From Gaoshiqia sediminis (GTDB taxonomy: Bacteria > Bacteroidota > Bacteroidia > Bacteroidales > Prolixibacteraceae), in assembly GCF_025907915.1 (NCBI RefSeq), contig NZ_JAPAAF010000002.1, forward strand, positions 288,866-352,865: DNA of 64,000 bases, read 5' to 3'. Of this stretch, positions 54,874-62,629 are shown one piece after another. A model generated the notes under the pieces. The model saw nothing but the letters and a program-made list of their open reading frames with translations, ran no database searches and was not told the DNA's origin. The position numbers and the translations under genes are program-made. How positions within the stretch are numbered: the stretch's first letter is position 1; every line of letters begins with the position of its first letter.

Positions 54874-56283
54874 ATGTTTGAAAATGCACCGATTATAAAA
54901 TCGACAAAAGAATTTACAGCTACGCGGAATGCCTGTAAGCTTTGTGCCCCACTTGGTGCCAGCATTGCTTTCAAAGGAATTCGCGGTTGTGTCCCCATCA
55001 TTCATGGAGGACAGGGCTGTGCAACCTACATCCGGCGCTACCTGATCAGCCACTTCAAAGAACCGGTAGATATTGCTTCCTCAAATTTCACCGAAGAAGC
55101 AACCGTTTTCGGCGGTGGCGCCAACTGCCACACGGCGATTAAAAATGTGATCGGGCAATACAAACCCGAAGTGGTCGCTCTAACAACAACTTGTCTTTCC
55201 GAAACCATTGGCGATGACGTGAAAATGTACATTCACGAATTTCAGAAAGACAATCAGCTCAATGATCTCCCTCGTTTTGTTACCGCATCGACTCCCAGCT
55301 ACCAGGGATCGCACATGGATGGTTTTCATGAAGCAGTAGCATCTGCGGTGAAAACATTTGCTAAAGGCGGCGAAAAAGGGACGCATCTCAATATATTTCC
55401 CGGTTTTGTGTCAACCGAAGATTTACGTCAACTCAAATACCTGCTGAATGATTTTGGTATTGATTACGTTTTGCTTCCCGATTATTCGGAAACGTTGGAC
55501 AACCCGATCTGGGAAAGTTATAAACGAATTCCCGAAGGTGGAACACCGGTTAGCAAAATAGAAACCTGCGGAACAGCCGCAGCATCCATCGAGTTTGGAA
55601 CAATTCTCAATTTTGGTTCGCTGTCAGGCCGGGTAAAAAACAATAAGCTTTCGGCTACCGGAGCTCATTACCTGGAGAATGAATTCGGCGTAAAAAATTA
55701 CCGCATGTCAATGCCAATCGGGGTAAAAAACACCGATCGCTTTATAAAAGCATTGGAAGAGATAACCGGTAAGGAAATGCCGGCTCGCTACAAAGGCGAG
55801 CGCGGACGTTTGATTGACTCCTACGCTGACGGACACAAATACATTTTCGGAAAGAAAGCGGTGGTTTATGGCGAAGAAGATTTTGTGATTGCCATGACAA
55901 CCTTCCTCGATGAAATTGGAGTTGAAGTGGTTTTAGCCGCAACAGGTGGCGAAAGCGGAAGGCTGGAAGAACAAATCCGCGAGAACTGCCCTGAACGAGG
56001 AGAACAAATTCTGGCAAAAAACATGTTCGACTACGAAAAAATCCGGGAGTGGAGCATCGAAAACAAGCCCGATCTTTTTGTTGGAAACAGCAAAGCCTAT
56101 TACATCGCACGCGAACTGAACATTCCGATTGTTCGCTGCGGATTCCCGATTCATGATCGTATTGGCGGACAACGCATCAAGCATCTCGGCTACTCCGGTA
56201 CACAGGAGCTATTCGACCAGGTTGTCAATGCCATGATCCAATATAAACAAGACCATTCGGCGGTCGGCTATAAATATATGTAA
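54874..56283 (+). CDS. nifN: FeMo-cofactor scaffold protein NifN
   Basis: A 469-residue NifK homologue, partner of NifE. It has ACKLCAPLGAS, GGQGCATYIRRYL and TTTCLSETIGDDV with the scaffold cysteines. The TTG at 54865 could extend it by three residues; ATG 54874 is used. It lies after a REP-like repeat and before a short repeat-rich spacer. Confidence 0.93.
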   Translation: MFENAPIIKSTKEFTATRNACKLCAPLGASIAFKGIRGCVPIIHGGQGCATYIRRYLISHFKEPVDIASSNFTEEATVFGGGANCHTAIKNVIGQYKPEVVALTTTCLSETIGDDVKMYIHEFQKDNQLNDLPRFVTASTPSYQGSHMDGFHEAVASAVKTFAKGGEKGTHLNIFPGFVSTEDLRQLKYLLNDFGIDYVLLPDYSETLDNPIWESYKRIPEGGTPVSKIETCGTAAASIEFGTILNFGSLSGRVKNNKLSATGAHYLENEFGVKNYRMSMPIGVKNTDRFIKALEEITGKEMPARYKGERGRLIDSYADGHKYIFGKKAVVYGEEDFVIAMTTFLDEIGVEVVLAATGGESGRLEEQIRENCPERGEQILAKNMFDYEKIREWSIENKPDLFVGNSKAYYIARELNIPIVRCGFPIHDRIGGQRIKHLGYSGTQELFDQVVNAMIQYKQDHSAVGYKYM

Positions 56284-56291
56284 CCAGGTCC

Positions 56292-56355
56292 GTGAGTAAT
56301 GAGCAGTGAGTTATGAGTTGAAAACTCAGGACTCGGGACTCAAAGTCTCGGGACT
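56292..56355. repeat. Short degenerate repeats in the nifN-nifB spacer
   Basis: Reiterated TGAG/GAGT motifs (56292-56320) are followed by CTCGGGACTC-type repeats (56330-56355); GAGTT and AACTC segments can pair. Probably slippage-derived intergenic repeats. Confidence 0.5.
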
Positions 56356-56371
56356 CTAAAAAAATACAACT

Positions 56372-57631
56372 ATGATTGATATTGAAAAACACCCCTGTTT
56401 TAGCAAAGATGCTAAAGGAAAATATGCCCGGGTGCATTTGCCGGTTGCCCCGAAATGTAATATTCAATGTAATTACTGTAAACGCGACAATGATTGTGTA
56501 AACGAAAGTCGTCCCGGTGTAACAAGCAAGGTATTGTCGCCCGAACAAGCTTTGATTTATACAATTAAGTTGAAGGAAAAAATGCCTCACTTATCTGTAG
56601 TTGGTATCGCTGGGCCTGGTGATCCGTTCGCCAACCCGGTTGAAACAATGACAACGTTGCGGTTAATCCGCAAAGAGTTCCCAGAAATGATTCTTTGTTT
56701 GTCATCAAACGGGTTGAATGTAGCGCCCTATGTCGACGAGTTGGCAGAACTGAAAGTGAGTCATGTGACCATCACCATGAACTCGTTTGATCCGGAAGTC
56801 ACCAAAAACATTTATAGCTGGGTTCGTTTGGATAAACGCGGCTATGTTGGTATCGAAGGGGCTAAAGTGTTGTTGGAGAAACAGCTTGAAGCCATTAAGA
56901 TGCTAAAGATGTACGGAATTACTGTTAAGATCAATACGATCGTAGTTCCCGGAATCAACGATCAGCTAGTGGGAGGGATCGCCAAATCGGCCAAAGAACT
57001 TGGTGCTGATCTGATGAACTGTATTCCACTGTATCCGGTTGCTGATACGCCCTTCGAGAATCTGGAAGAGCCATCTCCTGCCATGATGAAGGTGATTCGT
57101 GCAGAAATTAGCCAGCACATCAAACCAATGACGCACTGCGCTCGTTGCCGTGCCGATGCAGTCGGCCTTTTGGGAAAAGATGATCCGGATGCAGCCAAAT
57201 TGCTGAATGATATTGCAACCATGTCCGTGTCAGTCGACGAAACCCGTCCGAACGTTGCTGTAGCCAGCCAGGAAGGTATGTTAGTGAACCAACACCTGGG
57301 CGAAGCCGATTACCTGTACATTTTTAAAGAAACACCTTCGGGTTACCGGCTGGTGGAGCAACGCCGCACACCTCCCTCAGGTACCGGCAACCTGCGTTGG
57401 GAAGCTCTGGGCGAATGTTTAAATGACTGTCGGGCTTTATTGGTTGGCGGAATCGGACCTTCACCTTCATCCATCATCGGACGTTCAGGGATCAAAATCG
57501 TTGAAATGACCGGATTGATTGATGATGGGCTGGATGCCATTTATAAAGGAAAGTCGCTGAAAACCATCAAAAAAGCCGATGTTTATAGGTGCGGCGCTGA
57601 GTGCTCCGGCTCAGGAACGGGATGTGGGTGA
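56372..57631 (+). CDS. nifB: FeMo-cofactor biosynthesis radical SAM protein NifB with NifX-like C-terminal domain
   Basis: A 419-residue enzyme making the 8Fe-9S-C precursor NifB-co. Radical-SAM cysteines are Cys29, Cys33 and Cys36 (CNIQCNYCKR); GIAGPGDPFANP and THCARCRADAVG are further NifB hallmarks. From about residue 285 a NifX/NafY-like carrier domain follows (VAVASQEGMLVNQHLGEADYLYIF), ending in a short Cys-Gly-rich tail (CGAECSGSGTGCG). No separate nifX is present here, so the fusion probably covers this role. Confidence 0.95.
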   Translation: MIDIEKHPCFSKDAKGKYARVHLPVAPKCNIQCNYCKRDNDCVNESRPGVTSKVLSPEQALIYTIKLKEKMPHLSVVGIAGPGDPFANPVETMTTLRLIRKEFPEMILCLSSNGLNVAPYVDELAELKVSHVTITMNSFDPEVTKNIYSWVRLDKRGYVGIEGAKVLLEKQLEAIKMLKMYGITVKINTIVVPGINDQLVGGIAKSAKELGADLMNCIPLYPVADTPFENLEEPSPAMMKVIRAEISQHIKPMTHCARCRADAVGLLGKDDPDAAKLLNDIATMSVSVDETRPNVAVASQEGMLVNQHLGEADYLYIFKETPSGYRLVEQRRTPPSGTGNLRWEALGECLNDCRALLVGGIGPSPSSIIGRSGIKIVEMTGLIDDGLDAIYKGKSLKTIKKADVYRCGAECSGSGTGCG

Positions 57632-57657
57632 TGCCGCATCCCATGCTCAATAGCGAG

Positions 57658-57740
57658 GTCATCCCGAACTTGTTTCGGGATCTGTCAGTAACATCGACCT
57701 TTCCCAGATCGAAGAGATCCTGAAACAAGTTCAGGATGAC
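57658..57740. repeat. REP-like palindromic element, copy 2 (nifB-ferredoxin junction)
   Basis: Bounded by GTCATCCCGAACTTGTTTCG and the inverted TGAAACAAGTTCAGGATGAC. Length (83 bp) and design match the copy at 54757-54838. Confidence 0.75.
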
Positions 57741-57773
57741 AATAAATAGTTCAACCTTTAAATAGTTTCAATA

Positions 57774-58079
57774 ATGAAAAAACCTGATTTCCACATTTTA
57801 GTTTGCAACTCGTATCGGGTTGCCGGCGATGCCAAAGGCTTTTGCAATAAGAATGGTGCTGCCGATTTCATTCAGTATATCATGGAAGAATGCAACGACC
57901 GTGGTATCGATGCTGCTGTTTCTTCAACCGCCTGTTTGAATGTATGCTCACAGGGACCGGTGATGGTTATTCAACCCAATAATTTCTGGTACGGAGCAAT
58001 TACCGAAGAACGCATCGACGAGATTTTGGATGCGTTGGAGGAAGGAAAAGCTGTTGAGGAATATCTAATCAGTGAATAA
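57774..58079 (+). CDS. Thioredoxin-like [2Fe-2S] ferredoxin of the nif operon
   Basis: A 101-residue protein with cysteines at 11, 24, 54 and 58 (LVCNSYR, GFCNK, ACLNVC), the arrangement of thioredoxin-fold [2Fe-2S] ferredoxins. Nif-linked members are thought to donate electrons or assist cofactor assembly. Its TAA overlaps the nifV ATG by one base (TAATG), so the two are translated together. Confidence 0.85.
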   Translation: MKKPDFHILVCNSYRVAGDAKGFCNKNGAADFIQYIMEECNDRGIDAAVSSTACLNVCSQGPVMVIQPNNFWYGAITEERIDEILDALEEGKAVEEYLISE

Positions 58080-59215
58080 TGATTGAGAAACCTCTCCATA
58101 TAATTGATACAACTCTCCGGGACGGCGAACAAGCCCCCGGAGTAGTCTTCAGTTTTGATGAAAAAATGAAGATTGCTGCCTTGCTTGATGCGGCGGGTGT
58201 GAAGGAGCTTGAAGTTGGTACGCCAATTATGGGGGAGTGCGAGCAGTTGGTTATTCGTGAAATTATTCGTGCAGGTTTTCAATTTAAATCGACCTGCTGG
58301 GGGCGATCAACAGAGGAAGATATGCTGGCAGCGGAAAAAACCGGAGTCAGCCGAATGAATATTTCTTTTCCTGTTTCCGATATTCAGCAAAAAGCGATCG
58401 GTAAAAGTCGTTCGTGGGTGTTGGACCGGGTTAAGCCGATGATGGCATTCGCTCACCAGCGATTCGATTTTGTTGCCGTTGGAGCGCAGGACGCCTCCCG
58501 GGCCGACCGCGACTTTTTAAAGGAGTTTATTTCAGCTTGTTTGGCTGAAGGGGCAGATCGTATTCGAATTGCCGATACTGTTGGAACATTGAATCCACTT
58601 TCAACAATGGAATTTTTCAGTTGGCTAACTGGATTGTTCCCCGGAGTTGAATTCGAGTTTCATGGTCACAACGATCTGGGAATGGCTACCGCAAACACCG
58701 TTTCAGCGGCTTTGGCAGGTTGTCAATCAGCTAGTTTAACGGTGAATGGATTAGGCGAAAGAGCAGGGAATGCCTGTTTGGAAGAAGTAGCGGCAGCCAT
58801 GAAGGTATCGGCAGCCATTGATTGCGGCATCCGGCTCAATATGCTGCAGAAACTTTGCCGGGCGGTTGAGGTGGCGTCGCAACGAAAAATTCACGATTCA
58901 AAACCAATTGTGGGCGGAATGATTTGTCGGCACGAGTCGGGAATTCATTGCCGCAGCTTAGTGAATGATCCGATGAGCTATCAAGTTTTCAACCCGGTTG
59001 ATTTCGGACGTGAAACCGAGCTGGTATTTGGGACGCACTCCGGTAGCGGTGCGCTCAAACACTTCCTGAAATCAAGGGGCATCGTAGTGTCAAAAGAGCA
59101 ACTAACTGAAGTTGTCAATCGAATGAGAGATGCTGCTAAACGTGCCAAACGTGCGTTCGACTACGAGGATATACTGTCGCTTTTCCATTCACCTTCAATT
59201 CCGGAGCAACAATGA
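58079..59215 (+). CDS. nifV: Homocitrate synthase
   Basis: A 378-residue HMGL-like TIM-barrel enzyme condensing acetyl-CoA with 2-oxoglutarate to homocitrate, the organic ligand of FeMo-cofactor. Motifs are IIDTTLRDGEQAPGVVFS, GHNDLGMATANT and VNGLGERAGNACLEEV. The sequence could also fit the related isopropylmalate/homocitrate family, but location between the nif ferredoxin and mod genes settles it as NifV. It overlaps both neighbours by one to four bases. Confidence 0.94.
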   Translation: MIEKPLHIIDTTLRDGEQAPGVVFSFDEKMKIAALLDAAGVKELEVGTPIMGECEQLVIREIIRAGFQFKSTCWGRSTEEDMLAAEKTGVSRMNISFPVSDIQQKAIGKSRSWVLDRVKPMMAFAHQRFDFVAVGAQDASRADRDFLKEFISACLAEGADRIRIADTVGTLNPLSTMEFFSWLTGLFPGVEFEFHGHNDLGMATANTVSAALAGCQSASLTVNGLGERAGNACLEEVAAAMKVSAAIDCGIRLNMLQKLCRAVEVASQRKIHDSKPIVGGMICRHESGIHCRSLVNDPMSYQVFNPVDFGRETELVFGTHSGSGALKHFLKSRGIVVSKEQLTEVVNRMRDAAKRAKRAFDYEDILSLFHSPSIPEQQ

Positions 59216-59556
59216 AAAATAAACCGATTGACGGAGCTATTTGGTTTGATATGGGCGATCATGGAGTGAGATGTCATTTATGGATGCAAATTTTGGCAGG
59301 TATCCAGAAAACAGGATCCATTTCGGGAACTGCTCAAAAATTGGAGAGCTCATATTCCAAGGTTTATAATGAAATTGTTCAACTCAATTGCGTTGCCGGA
59401 AAAAAACTGATCATCTCGGTTCGCGGTGGCATTGGTGGCGGTTTTGCCGAACTGACCCCCGATGGGGCACAAGTGCTGGAACTTTACATAGAAGCTGAGA
59501 AGCGCTTTGGGCGGTTTATCCGTGAATTAAATCGGTCGTTTGAGCCTTTTTTTTGA
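59212..59556 (+). CDS. ModE-like winged-helix regulator lacking molybdate-binding (MOP) domains
   Basis: A 114-residue protein corresponding to the N-terminal LysR-type winged helix of ModE (ILAGIQKTGSISGTAQKL, SYSKVYNEIVQLN, GGIGGGFAELTPDG). The C-terminal di-MOP molybdate sensor is absent, so it may sense molybdenum indirectly or rely on another protein. It starts at 59212, overlapping the nifV stop (ATGA). It probably regulates the mod genes or nif operon. Confidence 0.85.
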   Translation: MKNKPIDGAIWFDMGDHGVRCHLWMQILAGIQKTGSISGTAQKLESSYSKVYNEIVQLNCVAGKKLIISVRGGIGGGFAELTPDGAQVLELYIEAEKRFGRFIRELNRSFEPFF

Positions 59557-59611
59557 CCACCGTTATTCAAAAAATAATAACGGCATAAGTAAAAACTTGA
59601 AGAGAAAAGTA

Positions 59612-60769
59612 ATGAAAAAACATCAATTAATTTTTTTACTGGTTCTGGCAAGTGCAAATTTATTTGCTGATGAACCGCTCTTAAAACCAACAGTAAAACC
59701 TTACGCTAACCTTCAGTATTGGACGATATACAGCGAAGGGCTGGAGTCAGGAGGTGGTGCCTCTCCCGATCGGGCAGCAAGTTATTTTCGCCGGGGCCGG
59801 ATTGGCTTGAAAGGAAAGCTGATGGAAAACCTGTCGTACGATATTCAGTGTTCGTTTGATCATCTGGGGAAGGATTCAAATCTTTCATCGAAAGGGAAAG
59901 CAAATACCGGGGATATTGCCCTGTGGAGCGCTTATGGCACGTATAGCGTACTGCCCGAAACGGACTGGCTGATGGTTTCGGGCGGATCGTTTTTACCACA
60001 CTTGAGCCGCGAGTCGGTCACATCGCCCTGGACCACCAGTTCGCTCGACAAAGCGGAAACATCCTGCTATTTGCGCCAATTTGTTACAGGAAAAACCAAC
60101 GGCATTTGTCCGGGTGTCAATGTTGGGGGCATGGGAGGTGTCGGGAAAAGTCAGCTCTTATACAATATTGCTTTCATTACCCGGCAGGATAATACCAGTA
60201 TCACAAGTGAAAACTGGAGTCCCGTGTTTCTAGGGCATGTCATCCTGAATGTTGGCGACAAAGAATGGAATTCCTATAAATATTGCCTTTCCGGGAATTT
60301 ATTAAAAAAGCAAAAACTGATGTCGGTTGGTTTTGGCGCATCAACCCAGGGAAAGACCGACGTCTTCAAATCATCTGCCACGTACGGGGCCGATGTCCTG
60401 ATTTACCTGAACGGGTTAAAGCTGGATGGCGAATATTATTTGCTCGACCGCAAAAACCTGGATGATTACCTGGCATCCTGCCTGATGGTGCGTGCTTCGT
60501 ATAATTTCTTTTTGAAGAAAGACTGGGTTCTCGAACCAGCGATTATGCTCAACCAGTTTACTGGAGACGACACCTTTCAGGATGCATCGTTTTATGACGG
60601 TCAGGATCGGATCATTGATGCCGGGATAAACCTTATTTCAGCAAAGAGAAAATTGAAGCTTAACCTGCACTATATGAACCGAACCGGGAGCGGGACCAGA
60701 AATTACCGTGTAAGTTCTTCCGGGACTTATGGTGACTATATCAACTTCGGAATACAATTAATGATTTAA
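59612..60769 (+). CDS. Outer-membrane porin-like protein between the ModE-like gene and modABC
   Basis: A 385-residue protein with a signal peptide (HQLIFLLVLASANLFA) and repeated amphipathic beta strands that resemble OprO/OprP-type porins (YFRRGRIGLKGKLMENLSYDIQCSFD, and a C-terminal YINFGIQLMI ending in a hydrophobic strand). ATG 59612 is chosen as the signal-peptide start. Located between a ModE-like regulator and molybdate transport genes, it could admit molybdate across the outer membrane. That role is inference. Confidence 0.75.
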   Translation: MKKHQLIFLLVLASANLFADEPLLKPTVKPYANLQYWTIYSEGLESGGGASPDRAASYFRRGRIGLKGKLMENLSYDIQCSFDHLGKDSNLSSKGKANTGDIALWSAYGTYSVLPETDWLMVSGGSFLPHLSRESVTSPWTTSSLDKAETSCYLRQFVTGKTNGICPGVNVGGMGGVGKSQLLYNIAFITRQDNTSITSENWSPVFLGHVILNVGDKEWNSYKYCLSGNLLKKQKLMSVGFGASTQGKTDVFKSSATYGADVLIYLNGLKLDGEYYLLDRKNLDDYLASCLMVRASYNFFLKKDWVLEPAIMLNQFTGDDTFQDASFYDGQDRIIDAGINLISAKRKLKLNLHYMNRTGSGTRNYRVSSSGTYGDYINFGIQLMI

Positions 60770-60780
60770 AAGATACAATT

Positions 60781-61179
60781 ATGGAAACTTGGAATGGTTA
60801 TCACTCAGAAGCTTTGGCTTATTACAAAACAACAGTTAAGGCAAAGGAAAAAGGTCGCCCATTTGGAAACCTGGTATATTACAATTTGATTGGTTTGGCC
60901 CTGGAAGGCTTTTTAACTGCCTTGATTACAAAAGATGGCGACTTGCCCGAGCATTCAAGCATTAGCAGCATGTTGCGGATGCTTAAAAAGAAGTACGAAG
61001 TGCCGGAATTGTTTATAGAGGAAAGTCGGTTTTACAACAAGTTCATGAATTTCTGTTCGCTGGAAGTGTTGGAAACCCTGGAACCAACGGACGAGGAAAT
61101 TGACCGGATGATAAATTTTCTTGCGGAAGTGAAGGAATGGACTGGACTGCATCTCGGCTTAGCTTGTGAAACTTGTTAA
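60781..61179 (+). CDS. Small helical protein (HEPN-like), unknown function
   Basis: A 132-residue protein predicted to be all-helical (YHSEALAYYKTTVKAKEKG, NLVYYNLIGLALEGFLTALI, FYNKFMNFCSLEVLETL). The overall look suggests a HEPN-like four-helix bundle, but the catalytic RX4-6H motif of toxin HEPN proteins is not visible. Its stop overlaps the ATG of modA at 61179. It is probably part of the mod/nif unit; function is unknown. Confidence 0.65.
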   Translation: METWNGYHSEALAYYKTTVKAKEKGRPFGNLVYYNLIGLALEGFLTALITKDGDLPEHSSISSMLRMLKKKYEVPELFIEESRFYNKFMNFCSLEVLETLEPTDEEIDRMINFLAEVKEWTGLHLGLACETC

Positions 61180-61925
61180 TGTTGAAGATTATGAAACAGA
61201 TTATTTTATGGCTGATGGTTGTTTCGCTTTTTTCCTGTACCGGGAAGCATTCGAAACAGAATACACTGGTGGTCTTTGCGGCTGCCGGCCTGACCGATGT
61301 AATTACAGAAATTACAGACAGCTTCCGGCTTCAACGGAAGGTGGACATTAAACTGAACCTGGCTGCATCCGGCACCCTGGCCCGGCAGATTGAACAAGGC
61401 GCTTCGGCGGATGTGTTTTTTTCGGCCAACCGGAAGTGGATGAAATACCTGGTAGATCGAAACCTGGCAAAAGACACGGCCGTGCTTGCAGGCAACGATT
61501 TAGTGCTGGTTGGTTCGCTTACAGACAGTTCCGGGGAGAATGAAATAGCCGGTTTATTGACAAATACGTGGCAGAAAATAGCGATTGGCGATCCTGGTTA
61601 TGTGCCCGTGGGCGAGTATGCACAACAAGTTCTCGATTATTATCATCTCAAGCTGGACGGTAAATTGCTGCAAACTACCAATGTCCGCTCAGCCTTGATG
61701 ATGGTGGAAATTGGAGAGGCCGGGTACGCGATTGTTTATAAAACCGATGCCCTTCAATCCCAAAAGGTGAGAATCGTCCATACATTCCCTCCCGAAACGC
61801 ATCAAGCGGTTGAATATTTTCAGTTGCTGTTATCGGAGAACCCGCTGGCCCGCGATTTTTATACCTACTTGCGTTCAGCCGAAGTAAAAGCAATTCTCGT
61901 TAAACATCAATTTAAAGTCTATTGA
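61179..61925 (+). CDS. modA: Molybdate ABC transporter substrate-binding lipoprotein
   Basis: A 248-residue type-II periplasmic binding protein. Signal peptide ends SLFSC (lipobox). The oxyanion-binding regions are FAAAGLTDVITEI, LAASGTLARQIEQGASADVFFSAN and the VPVGEYAQQVLDYY / NVRSALMMVEIGEAGYAIVY segments, matching ModA. ATG at 61179 overlaps the previous stop (TAATG); ATG 61191 is an equally plausible start. Confidence 0.93.
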   Translation: MLKIMKQIILWLMVVSLFSCTGKHSKQNTLVVFAAAGLTDVITEITDSFRLQRKVDIKLNLAASGTLARQIEQGASADVFFSANRKWMKYLVDRNLAKDTAVLAGNDLVLVGSLTDSSGENEIAGLLTNTWQKIAIGDPGYVPVGEYAQQVLDYYHLKLDGKLLQTTNVRSALMMVEIGEAGYAIVYKTDALQSQKVRIVHTFPPETHQAVEYFQLLLSENPLARDFYTYLRSAEVKAILVKHQFKVY

Positions 61926-62629
61926 AAAATTTGCTGTTTGTCGGATTATCGGAAGCTGAGCTTTCTGCCTTATTGGTCTCCATCAGGGTGGCGTTGTTCT
62001 GTGCCTTTGTTTCCTTACCGGTTGCTATTTGGTTGGGCTGGTTTTTGGCGCGGAAAAATTTTCGTTTGAAACCAGTCATCGAAGCCGTCTTGCATATCCC
62101 TATGGTAATGCCACCCGTAACAACCGGCTATATATTATTAATAGTATTGGGTATGAATGGTTTGTTGGGGCGGTTTCTGGAGGATCAGTTTGGCCTTCGC
62201 ATTGCTTTTACTTTTCCTGCGGCAGTAATCGCTTCGGTGATCGTTTCGTTACCATTGGCGGTTCGTGCCGTGAAGCAGGCGGTTGAGATGGTGGACAAAC
62301 GCCTTGAAGATGCTGCCGAAATATTGGGCGCAGACAACCTGAAGGTCTTTTTTACCATAACTGCACCATTGGCATTTCCGGGGATCCTTAGCGGTTTCTT
62401 GTTGAGTTTTACGCGAAGTTTAGGCGAATTTGGCGCAACTATCACGTTTGCCGGCAACACTTTCGGCGAAACCCGGACCATTCCGCTGGCGCTTTTCTCG
62501 GCCATGCAAACCCCGGGTAAGGAAGGTGAAGCTTTCCGCCTGATGGTTATTTCCATTGTCATTTCATTTATTGCCATGCTGGTTTCCGAATTGGTAAACC
62601 GGCGCTATAAAAAATCAACTGGCCTATGA
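61922..62629 (+). CDS. modB: Molybdate ABC transporter permease
   Basis: A 235-residue inner-membrane protein with about five helices and the EAA loop (AEILGADNLKVFFTITAPLAFPGILSGF). The frame has no ATG before conserved sequence, so translation probably begins at the TTG at 61922, overlapping the modA TGA by four bases. The stop overlaps modC (ATGA). Partner of ModC. Confidence 0.92.
   Translation: MKNLLFVGLSEAELSALLVSIRVALFCAFVSLPVAIWLGWFLARKNFRLKPVIEAVLHIPMVMPPVTTGYILLIVLGMNGLLGRFLEDQFGLRIAFTFPAAVIASVIVSLPLAVRAVKQAVEMVDKRLEDAAEILGADNLKVFFTITAPLAFPGILSGFLLSFTRSLGEFGATITFAGNTFGETRTIPLALFSAMQTPGKEGEAFRLMVISIVISFIAMLVSELVNRRYKKSTGL

Noticed and set aside
60781..61179. Toxin-antitoxin HEPN ribonuclease
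   Set aside because: No RX4-6H catalytic motif and no neighbouring nucleotidyltransferase partner.
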